From an uncultured Lachnospiraceae bacterium (GTDB taxonomy: Bacteria > Bacillota > Clostridia > Lachnospirales > Lachnospiraceae): 63,628 nucleotides of DNA. Numbering within the stretch: the first letter of the stretch is position 1; every line of letters begins with the position of its first letter. Below the pieces are notes generated by a model, which saw only the letters and a list, made by a program, of their open reading frames with translations, was not told the origin of the DNA and searched no databases. The stretch lies in assembly GCA_930972465.1 (NCBI GenBank), contig CAKNHF010000016.1:1-63628 (forward strand). The letters run 5' to 3'. The translations under genes were made by a program, and so were the position numbers. Positions 26,377 through 33,806 of this stretch are shown here, piece by piece.

Positions 26377-27750
26377 ATGGCAAAAGATATTGACAGCATT
26401 TTTTTCGATATTACTCCGGAAATTGAAGAACTGGCTCTCAAGTGTGAAACAAACAATGCAATCGACAAGGAACTTTATACAAAGTATGAGGTTAAGCGCG
26501 GACTTCGTGATCTGAATGGAAAAGGCGTTCTTGCCGGCCTGACGAATGTCTCGGATGTGTGCGCATCTAAAATAGTAGACGGTGTAAGCGTACCGTGTGA
26601 AGGTAATCTTTATTATCGTGGATATAATATCAAGGATCTGGTAAAAGGCTTTCTTGATGCCGGGCGTCCCGGATTTGAGGAGACATCATATCTGTTACTT
26701 TTCGGGGAACTTCCAACAGCAAAAGAATTAAAAGATTTTCGTGAAATGATATCAGAGCGGCGCATGCTTCCGCCTAATTTTGTTCGTGACGTTATCATGA
26801 AGGCGCCCAGCCGTGACATGATGAACAGTATTACAAGAAGTATTCTGCAGCTTTATTCTTATGATGACAAAGCGGACGATACGAGTATTCCGAATGTGCT
26901 GCGTCAGTGCCTGAACCTGATCAGCCAGTTCCCGATGCTGATGGTATACGGTTATCATGCGTATAATTACAGAAGAGGCGAGGATCTCTACATCTACGCT
27001 CCGCAGCCTGAACTCTCCACAGCGGAGAATATCCTGATGATGCTCCGGGAGGATCGTCAGTATACGGCTCTTGAGGCGAAGATTCTGGATATGGCGCTTG
27101 TGCTTCATATGGATCACGGCGGCGGAAATAACTCCACATTTACTACTCACGTCGTTACTTCTTCAGGCACGGATACATATTCTACAATCGCAGCAGCAAT
27201 GGCGTCTCTGAAGGGACCGAAACACGGCGGCGCAAACATCAAGGTTACACAGATGTTTGAGGATATGAAGAAGAATCTGACGGACTGGAGTGATGATGAT
27301 CAGATCAGAGCCTATCTCGAGGCCCTTCTTGACAAGAAGGCGTTTGACAGAAAAGGGCTTATTTATGGAATGGGCCATGCTGTATATTCGATCTCCGATC
27401 CCCGTGCGGATATTTTCAAGGCATTTGTAAAACAGCTTGCTCATGAGAAAGGTCATGACGCAGAGTATGCCCTTTATGAGAAGGTAGAGCATATGGCTCC
27501 GGAGATTATCGGGGCGAAGAGACGCATGTACAAAGGCGTCAACGCCAACGTCGATTTCTACAGCGGTCTTGTATACAGCATGCTGGACATCCCGGCTTCT
27601 CTGTACACACCGATTTTTGCGGCAGCGCGTATTGTCGGCTGGAGTGCGCACAGAATGGAAGAGCTCCAGAATGTGGATAAGATCATACGTCCGGCATACA
27701 AGCCGCTTGCGCCGTATAAAGAATACGTAAAATTAGATGACAGGCAGTGA
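26377..27750 (+). CDS. Citrate synthase
   Basis: Condenses oxaloacetate with acetyl-CoA to citrate. The 457-residue protein carries GPKHGGANIKVTQM with the first catalytic His region, GMGHAVYSISDPRADIFK with the second His and catalytic Asp, and a clostridial N-terminal extension of some 70 residues. In the second motif the usual GFGHRVY is GMGHAVY, with Ala where Arg is common. AAGGAGGAG precedes the start. Together with the aconitase-family enzyme it gives the first steps from acetyl-CoA towards 2-oxoglutarate and glutamate; isocitrate dehydrogenase is not in the window. A 2-methylcitrate synthase activity cannot be excluded. Confidence 0.9.
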   Translation: MAKDIDSIFFDITPEIEELALKCETNNAIDKELYTKYEVKRGLRDLNGKGVLAGLTNVSDVCASKIVDGVSVPCEGNLYYRGYNIKDLVKGFLDAGRPGFEETSYLLLFGELPTAKELKDFREMISERRMLPPNFVRDVIMKAPSRDMMNSITRSILQLYSYDDKADDTSIPNVLRQCLNLISQFPMLMVYGYHAYNYRRGEDLYIYAPQPELSTAENILMMLREDRQYTALEAKILDMALVLHMDHGGGNNSTFTTHVVTSSGTDTYSTIAAAMASLKGPKHGGANIKVTQMFEDMKKNLTDWSDDDQIRAYLEALLDKKAFDRKGLIYGMGHAVYSISDPRADIFKAFVKQLAHEKGHDAEYALYEKVEHMAPEIIGAKRRMYKGVNANVDFYSGLVYSMLDIPASLYTPIFAAARIVGWSAHRMEELQNVDKIIRPAYKPLAPYKEYVKLDDRQ

Positions 27751-27755
27751 GTAAC

Positions 27756-28697
27756 ATGAGAGACGAGTTTTATTTCCCATCGAAGGACGGAAATACAGAG
27801 ATCCATACGATCGAGTGGAAACCGGAAGGAAAGGTCCGGGCCGTCCTTCAGATCAGCCACGGTATGGTGGAATATGTCAGAAGATATGATGAGTTTGCAA
27901 AGTATCTTTGTGACAGAGGATACTATGTTGTGGGAAATGACCATCTGGGGCACGGAAAATCCGTGCAGAGCAAGTCGGAATACGGCTTCTTTAATGAAAA
28001 GTATGGAAATGCGTGTGTGCTGGGCGATATGCATACGCTCAGACAGAGGACTATGAAGAAATATCCGAATGTCCCGTATTTCATGCTTGGACACAGTATG
28101 GGATCCACTCTCCTGAGACAGTATATCCAGATGTACGGAAACGGGTTGAGCGGAGTGATTCTGATGGGAGTGGTTGCGGATCATACCAAAGCCGCAATCG
28201 TGTTCGGCAAGCGGCTGTGCCGTATCATGGCCGTGTTCCGCGGCTGGCACTACAGAAGCAGACTCGTTGACGATATGGTAATGGGCTCTTTCAATAAGAA
28301 ATTTAAACCGGCCCGGACGAGAGCCGACTGGATCACCAGCGACCAGGAACATCTGGACGCTTATGTGTCGGATCCGCTGTGCTCCTTTATGTTCACGGTA
28401 AATGCCTACTACAGTATGTTTGCGGGCATGCTGTTCATGAGAAAAAAAGAAAGCATCTATATGATCCCGAAAGGGCTGCCTGTTCTGTTCGCTTCAGGTA
28501 CGGACGATCCGGTAGGTGATTTCGGGAAAGGTGTAAGAAAAATCTATGAACAGTACAGAACAGCGGGCATTCAGGATGTGACACTGCGGCTTTATTCGGG
28601 AGACCGCCATGAGCTGCTCAATGAGACCGACAGGCAGCAGGTATATCAGGATCTGCTGGAATGGATGGAAGAGCGGCGGGAACCGGCGGGGGACTGA
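27756..28697 (+). CDS. Alpha/beta hydrolase (lysophospholipase / monoglyceride lipase-like)
   Basis: A 313-residue serine hydrolase of the Hydrolase_4 (serine aminopeptidase S33) group. The nucleophile elbow is GHSMGS, the acid probably the Asp in SGTDDPVGD, and the base the His in GDRHELLNE, so the triad is complete; the HG-type oxyanion segment ISHGMVEY and GNDHLGHGKS near the N-terminus match lysophospholipase relatives. No signal peptide. I use the ATG at 27756; a GTG at 27747 overlapping the citrate synthase stop is an alternative. The substrate is likely a lipid ester, by family only. Confidence 0.85.
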   Translation: MRDEFYFPSKDGNTEIHTIEWKPEGKVRAVLQISHGMVEYVRRYDEFAKYLCDRGYYVVGNDHLGHGKSVQSKSEYGFFNEKYGNACVLGDMHTLRQRTMKKYPNVPYFMLGHSMGSTLLRQYIQMYGNGLSGVILMGVVADHTKAAIVFGKRLCRIMAVFRGWHYRSRLVDDMVMGSFNKKFKPARTRADWITSDQEHLDAYVSDPLCSFMFTVNAYYSMFAGMLFMRKKESIYMIPKGLPVLFASGTDDPVGDFGKGVRKIYEQYRTAGIQDVTLRLYSGDRHELLNETDRQQVYQDLLEWMEERREPAGD

Positions 28698-28744
28698 CTG
28701 CCGGGACAGCTTGTCCGAAAGATACAATTATATATGGAAATATT

Positions 28745-28782
28745 ACGGCATACCGGCAGAAGAAGCCGGTATGCCGTTTTTC
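28745..28782 (+). terminator. Terminator of citrate synthase/hydrolase operon
   Basis: Thirteen-base perfect arms (28745-28757 and 28765-28777, ACGGCATACCGGC and complement), then TTTTT. Confidence 0.9.
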
Positions 28783-28796
28783 CTTTCCGCAGATAC

Positions 28797-28987
28797 ACGA
28801 AAACCCGTCAGCCTTCCGGCTGGCGGGTTTTCGCTGTTTTTATAGTTATCTAAAGGAATGAGAGTAAAGTGCGGCACCTTTCAGGTGCCATTACTTTATG
28901 AGGGGGGAGATAGTTGTTTATCAACTATCTGACTCATAGTATAAAGGGAAAATGTGACAAAAGTATGAGTGAATTATAAAAGAAAGC
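28797..28987 (+). repeat. 190-bp direct repeat, copy 1 (upstream of the WG-repeat gene)
   Basis: About nine in ten positions match 31134-31325. In order it holds a terminator-like stem (AAACCCGTCAGCC with GGCTGGCGGGTTT), a second hairpin GGCACCT/AGGTGCC with an outer TAAAGT/ACTTTA stem, a GGGGGG run, and a third hairpin AGATAGTTG/CAACTATCT closed by ATGAG/CTCAT. It has no conserved reading frame. With the terminators and the promoter at 29046-29074 it fills the 432-base gap before the WG-repeat gene. Confidence 0.8.
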
Positions 28988-29045
28988 GGAAATTTATAAA
29001 GCAAAAATAAAAAATATATAATCAGGATTGTAAGCATGCAGGTTC

Positions 29046-29074
29046 TTGAGTACGAAAGGGAAAAATTATATAAT
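29046..29074 (+). promoter_or_regulatory. Promoter of the WG-repeat gene
   Basis: TTGAGT (29046-29051), 17 bases, TATAAT (29069-29074), 55 bases ahead of the start codon and outside the repeat. Confidence 0.55.
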
Positions 29075-29129
29075 TAAGATGATATTTCCGGACGGAAATT
29101 CAGAATGAGAGAAAAGAGGGAGGTAAGAA

Positions 29130-31106
29130 ATGTTCTGCGGAAATTGCGGTAAAAAGAATGAGGAGGGCGCAAAGTTCTGTAAGTTCTGCGGTTCCCCGAT
29201 GAAAGATGAGCGCGGAGGGCAGCCGGGGCAGGACACGCCGGCTGCTGCGGAAACAGAAACCGGAGTGCGGCAGGATCGGCCGGAAGAACAACCTGTGCAG
29301 GAACAGAATGCAAAGAAAAAGAAGAAGAGACGGATCTGGGGTCTGGGAGCGGCAGTGATTCTGATCATTGCCCTGATCACTGCGGGAATTCTGATCTTCA
29401 GAGAACGGCAGGAAAAGCAGAGTTATGACAATGCGCTGGCATCAGGAAACAGGTATCTGGAAGAAATGGATTATGAGAAGGCGGAGGATTCATATCTGAA
29501 AGCGATTTCGATTGATCCGAAGCAGAAAGAACCTTATCTGAGACTGGTTGATACATATGTTTTAATGGAAGAGTATGACCGGGCAGTGGAAACGGCGGAA
29601 GAAGCGAAAGAGGCAGTGTCGGCAGAAGACAGGCAGGAGTTTGATGATATTATACTCAAATGGGAAAACGTGATCGAATATACCTGGGTGACAGAACCGG
29701 AAATTGAAGCAGAAAATATCACTTTTATCCAGGCGGGAGATTCCGAGGATTTTTCATTGAATGAAAGAGAAAAGCAGAGAGATTCGGATTATGCGGTGAT
29801 TGTGAGAGACGGCCTTCTGGGGCTCATCCGCAGTGACGGTACAATTGCGGCGGAGACGGAGTATACCAGCATTATAGTGTTTTCAGATGGGAAATATCTT
29901 ATGACCAGAAATGAGCCTAAGTATGAATCCTCTATGAACGCAGAATGGACCTCTTACTTTTTCGACGAAGAAACGGGAGAGGTTACAATCGCGGAAGGGC
30001 TCGGCGGAGGCTTTGATCTGGGAGGTATGTATTATTACTGCGGCGGTCTGCATAATGTCAATGAGGCATATACCTATCTGGAAGATATGGGGTACCGGTT
30101 TTCAGAACCGGATACGGCCATACCGGTACAGCGGTCCGATGAGCTGTTTGGCGGAACAGGAAATTACCGGGACTGGCTGTCGGGAAATTATGCGGTTTAT
30201 AATGACGGAACGCTTACCACAGACTTCATTTATGAAGAATGCGGCTCAGAGTCCGGGGGACTTATAGCGGCGAAAATGGATGGAAAATGGGGGTACATAA
30301 CGGTTGACGGAACAGTGATTATACCCTTTGAATATGATCCGTCCTGGCAGTTATACGATGGATGGGGCATGAAGGAATGTTGCTATGCGGCTTCGGAAGG
30401 CTTTATCCCACTTGTAAAAGACGGGGTGTGGGAGATGCGGGATACGGCAGGAAATGTAGTGATCCCGGGAGGCGTATTTGATGCCATCTGTCCGGTATAT
30501 AATGGAAAGTGCTGGGTACAGAAAGATGGAAAATGGGGCGTTGTCCGACTGGGGCCTGAAATCAGCGGCCCTGAGGAAGAATCGGAAGACGCCACAGATG
30601 ACAGCGGGACAGAGCCGAAAACAGAGAAGTCTGAAGAAGAACTGAGAGCCATTCTGGGAGAGAGCAGCTCGGACCAGATTTTGAGCTTTGAATACGACGA
30701 TTATGACGGAGACGGATTCAGCGAGGCATTTGCGGTTACCTCTCCGGCAGGATATGATAGTCAGGGAAGCTGTACGGACGCGGGAGTCTGGTATATTACC
30801 TCTGATGGAAACTGCACCCGGCTGAGGGAGGGCGCCATCGTATCCGGCTACCAGGAAAAACTTACAACTGGAGGACGGGAGTTCCTCGTGCTCAGAATAT
30901 CACAAGACGGTTCGGAAAGCATGTGTTATGTTTTCGGAGTCAGGGACGGAGAGACATATGAACCTCAGGTTTCCGGACAATACAATGATTTTACTACAGC
31001 TAAATATGATGATTACACATATGTGGGCGTTAAATCGGACAGCAGATCAACAGAGTCAAAAGAATTTGTGTTTGATTCAGACAGCGGGGAGTTTGTTGAA
31101 AGATAA
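29130..31106 (+). CDS. Zinc-ribbon, TPR and WG-repeat membrane protein
   Basis: A 658-residue protein with a modular layout: an N-terminal zinc ribbon (CGNCGKKNEEGAKFCKFCG), a Gln/Glu-rich linker, one membrane helix at about residues 71-89 followed by an outside or periphery-facing region, a TPR-like pair of helices (NRYLEEMDYEKAEDSYLKAISIDPKQKEPYLRLVDTYVL), then from about 220 to 480 WG-type repeats (DGLLGLIRSDGTIAAETEYTSI, DGKWGYITVDGTVIIPFEYD, DGVWEMRDTAGNVVIPGGVFDAI, DGKWGVV), an acidic linker and a final globular domain with DYDGDGFSEAF, an EF-hand-like segment. Function unknown; such proteins are thought to be surface or envelope-associated. It sits between two direct repeats. Confidence 0.8.
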   Translation: MFCGNCGKKNEEGAKFCKFCGSPMKDERGGQPGQDTPAAAETETGVRQDRPEEQPVQEQNAKKKKKRRIWGLGAAVILIIALITAGILIFRERQEKQSYDNALASGNRYLEEMDYEKAEDSYLKAISIDPKQKEPYLRLVDTYVLMEEYDRAVETAEEAKEAVSAEDRQEFDDIILKWENVIEYTWVTEPEIEAENITFIQAGDSEDFSLNEREKQRDSDYAVIVRDGLLGLIRSDGTIAAETEYTSIIVFSDGKYLMTRNEPKYESSMNAEWTSYFFDEETGEVTIAEGLGGGFDLGGMYYYCGGLHNVNEAYTYLEDMGYRFSEPDTAIPVQRSDELFGGTGNYRDWLSGNYAVYNDGTLTTDFIYEECGSESGGLIAAKMDGKWGYITVDGTVIIPFEYDPSWQLYDGWGMKECCYAASEGFIPLVKDGVWEMRDTAGNVVIPGGVFDAICPVYNGKCWVQKDGKWGVVRLGPEISGPEEESEDATDDSGTEPKTEKSEEELRAILGESSSDQILSFEYDDYDGDGFSEAFAVTSPAGYDSQGSCTDAGVWYITSDGNCTRLREGAIVSGYQEKLTTGGREFLVLRISQDGSESMCYVFGVRDGETYEPQVSGQYNDFTTAKYDDYTYVGVKSDSRSTESKEFVFDSDSGEFVER

Positions 31107-31133
31107 TAAATTTCGCCGGAAAAACTGAAGATA

Positions 31134-31325
31134 ACGAAAACCCGTCAGCCTTCCGGCTGGCGGGTTTTCGCCGTTTTTATAGTTATCTAAAAGGAATGAG
31201 AGTAAAGTGCGGCACCTTCCAAGTGCCATTTTTATGAGGGGGGAAGATAGTTGTTTATCAACTATCTGTTTCATAGTATAAAAGGAAAATGTGTCAGAAA
31301 TATGAGTAAAAGATGAAAGAAAACG
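31134..31325 (+). repeat. 190-bp direct repeat, copy 2 (downstream of the WG-repeat gene)
   Basis: Same order of elements as copy 1, with single-base indels near the middle and a G-to-A change that breaks one base pair of the second hairpin. Its first stem doubles as the terminator of the WG-repeat gene. The 240 bases from its end to the next gene show no further gene or strong structure. Confidence 0.8.
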
Positions 31326-31566
31326 AAAGATTCTTAATTTCAGATTAAGGAAGGCGCTTTTCCGGCTGATCCGGAGAAGAGGAATACAGGAAATAACCGG
31401 ATGGCAGGGGAACAGTTGATAGATCATCGCGTCTAATTTATAATTACAGTATTAACTGCCAAAAAGCTGACAGATCCCGGGCAGCTGCAGAGAGAGGCAG
31501 AATGAGACAGTTCTGATGTCGAAAGGATGTCGGGATAAAATACCGGAAGGAAAGAAGGCAGAAGAG

Positions 31567-31755
31567 ATGAAACGAAAAGAAAGAACAAGCTGTGAGACAT
31601 GTGCATTCTATGTATTTGATGACGAGTATGGGGCATATCTGTGTGATATGAATATGGATGAGGATGATTATGTGAGGATTATGTCGGATCAATATTATCA
31701 GTGTCCCTATTATCGGAACGGGGATGAGTATGCCGTGGTCAGAAAACAGATGTAG
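31567..31755 (+). CDS. Small Cys-containing protein, DUF6472-like
   Basis: A 62-residue protein with the pattern CETCAFYVFDDEYGAYLCDMNMDEDDY and CPYYRNGDEYAVVRKQ, which I recognise as the DUF6472 type found in Lachnospiraceae. Four cysteines suggest a zinc or disulfide site. I start it at the ATG after AAGG at 31555-31558; an in-frame ATG at 31516 has no ribosome binding site. Function unknown. Confidence 0.72.
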   Translation: MKRKERTSCETCAFYVFDDEYGAYLCDMNMDEDDYVRIMSDQYYQCPYYRNGDEYAVVRKQM

Positions 31756-31823
31756 GCTGCATATGCGGAATACATTGGAAAAGCAGTCGCGGAAACGCGG
31801 ATGTGCTGTGCAGGAGGAAGAAA

Positions 31824-32588
31824 ATGACAGATAAGATCAGGAAAAAAGCCGTTTTATTTGATGTGGATGACACCCTATATGATCAGACAGTTCCATTCAA
31901 AGAGGCATACAGGGAATACTTCGGCGCGGCTCCGGCTGTGCCTGCAGAAGTGATTTATCCTGTCACGAGAAAGTACAGTGACGAGGTGTATTCAAAGGCC
32001 ATGTCAGGAAAGATCACCATGGAGGAAATGTATATATACAGAGTGCAGAAAGCATTCGAAGAATTCGGAATCGAAATATCAAATAAAGAAGCACTTGATT
32101 TTCAGAAAATCTATGCAGGGCGCCAGAGACACATTCATATGTCTCCGCTGATGCAGAAGATGCTGGATTACTGCAGTGAAAAAGCAGAGCTGGGGATCAT
32201 TACAAACGGCCCGTCGGAGCATCAGTGGAATAAGGTGAAAAGTCTGGGGGCGGAGAGGTGGATCCCGCATGAGAATATCTTTGTCTCGGCGGATGTCGGG
32301 GCAGAAAAGCCGGATCGGAGGATATTCGATTGCGCGAAACAGAAGATGAATCTGGAGAATGCGGAGATCTGGTTCGTGGGAGACTCGTATGAGATGGACG
32401 TCACGGGAGCTGTCAACGCAGGATGGAAAGCGGTGTGGATGAACCGGAGAAAACGGAAAGCGCCGGATATTGGGATAACGACAGCCGGTAAAAGCATTGT
32501 CTGTGCGGAGACGGAGGAAGAGTTAGAGCAGTTTTTCGCAAGGCTTCTGGGCGGCGATGGGGGAGAGGGCTGCTTGTTATTTCCATGA
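31824..32588 (+). CDS. HAD-superfamily hydrolase, subfamily IA
   Basis: A 254-residue phosphatase-like protein. Motif I is FDVDDTLYDQ with the nucleophile Asp and the acid Asp two residues on, motif II is ITNGPS, the Lys of motif III is in AEKPDRRIFD, and motif IV is VGDSYEMDVTGAVNAGWKAVWMNR. A helical cap is inserted after motif I, as in subfamily IA. AGGAGG ahead of the ATG at 31824 fixes the start. The substrate is unknown; sugar phosphates, nucleotides and phosphoglycolate are typical for the group. Confidence 0.88.
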   Translation: MTDKIRKKAVLFDVDDTLYDQTVPFKEAYREYFGAAPAVPAEVIYPVTRKYSDEVYSKAMSGKITMEEMYIYRVQKAFEEFGIEISNKEALDFQKIYAGRQRHIHMSPLMQKMLDYCSEKAELGIITNGPSEHQWNKVKSLGAERWIPHENIFVSADVGAEKPDRRIFDCAKQKMNLENAEIWFVGDSYEMDVTGAVNAGWKAVWMNRRKRKAPDIGITTAGKSIVCAETEEELEQFFARLLGGDGGEGCLLFP

Positions 32589-32692
32589 CGCAATGATAGA
32601 ATATATATGCATTAGTCGGCGTGTGATTTTTTGAGACAGAAAACGTTGCTGTGTGAGAAAGCAGCGATTCATTTTAACAAAGGAGAAAACCT

Positions 32693-33370
32693 ATGAATAA
32701 ACAATGGAAAAAATTCGATCGCCTCACGGAAACCTGCTATTCGGACATGGCCCGCGGCATTACAGACATAAACAACTGGAATGAATGTTACAATCTTCTG
32801 AAGGAGATCATCTCTGACGGAAGAGCTGAGAATCCGGATTTTGCAAAGGAACTCTATCAGCTGGACGATGAGACGGATTATCAGCATGATGTACAGGGAT
32901 GGATTGAGGATTATCTGGACGAACTGGGCATGCATGAAATGTATGCGGAACTAGAAGAGGTCTGCAGGAAACTGCTGGAGCTTTTCGACTGGAAAGAAGA
33001 ATATCCGTCATATTTTCGCTTTCAGCTGGCGTCAGCCCTCGGAAATCAGGGACGCTCAGAGGAGGCTGTAAAGTACTGTGAAGAATGGGAGGCGGATGAG
33101 GACGGGAATCCGTTGGCGGCGGCCTCCCTCATCTATTCGAAGATCAAGGTCAAAGACCTGGAAGGAGCCGAGGCCGTTGTCAGACGGTATATATCGGATG
33201 ATACGGTCTGTTCAGAGGATAATGACATTCTTTTTACAGCGGCATTCCGGCTTTATAAAGAGAACGGAAACAGAGAAATGGAAAAGAAGATGAATGATGC
33301 GCTGAACATGTATGACAAAGAACTGGAAGAATATTTCCTTGGACTGGAAGATGAGGAGCTGCCTTTTTGA
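32693..33370 (+). CDS. TPR-like acidic protein of unknown function
   Basis: A 225-residue soluble protein, highly acidic, built from helical pairs that look like degenerate TPR units (FRFQLASALGNQGRSEEAVKYCEEWEADEDGN; PLAAASLIYSKIKVKDLEGAEAVVRRYI). It has no signal peptide, membrane helix or catalytic motif. A good AAAGGAG site precedes the ATG. It probably serves as a protein-binding scaffold, but I do not recognise the family. Confidence 0.75.
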   Translation: MNKQWKKFDRLTETCYSDMARGITDINNWNECYNLLKEIISDGRAENPDFAKELYQLDDETDYQHDVQGWIEDYLDELGMHEMYAELEEVCRKLLELFDWKEEYPSYFRFQLASALGNQGRSEEAVKYCEEWEADEDGNPLAAASLIYSKIKVKDLEGAEAVVRRYISDDTVCSEDNDILFTAAFRLYKENGNREMEKKMNDALNMYDKELEEYFLGLEDEELPF

Positions 33371-33489
33371 TATGGAACAGACCTAAATATTTCCGGCCAG
33401 GGATGAATTTGACTGAGCGGCACGCGCAGGGGACTTCATATCGGGAAAAGTGTATCCGGATATGAGGTTTCGGATAAGGAGGGATCTGA

Positions 33490-33720
33490 ATGTTTTCAGG
33501 ATTTTCAAAGAAGAGGAAAACAACAGGATTAAAAACATATGACTCATCTGTGAGACGTCCTGTGATTCGCTGCAGCATCTGCACGGGAGAACAGGTGGCC
33601 GGATTTCAGAGAATTGACGACGGAGGATTCGAGGAAGTTATGCTTATACGCAGCGAGGCGGATCTGCGGGCATTCCGTGAGCAGTATGGCATCACGGGAG
33701 ATATTGAAAAAATATATTAG
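33490..33720 (+). CDS. Small conserved protein with a CSICTGEQVAGF motif
   Basis: A 76-residue protein with a basic start (MFSGFSKKRKTTG), a central CSICTGEQVAGF motif followed by EEVMLIRSEADLRAFREQYGI. I have seen close relatives in Lachnospiraceae, usually of unknown function. The CxxC could bind metal or act as a redox centre. GGAGGG precedes the ATG. It lies 86 bases before the MrfA-like helicase gene but has no proven link to it. Confidence 0.7.
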   Translation: MFSGFSKKRKTTGLKTYDSSVRRPVIRCSICTGEQVAGFQRIDDGGFEEVMLIRSEADLRAFREQYGITGDIEKIY

Positions 33721-33806
33721 GCAGAAAAATTGTTACAAAAGAATATTATCATGAAAAAAGAAATGAAATAATTTATGAAAAGCGAAAAAGGGAAAGGAGA
33801 GGACTG

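Noticed and set aside
28897-28940. A 13-codon frame starting ATGAGGGGGGAG in repeat copy 1 as a leader peptide
   Set aside because: A one-base insertion in copy 2 changes the frame, so the peptide is not conserved, while the hairpin is.
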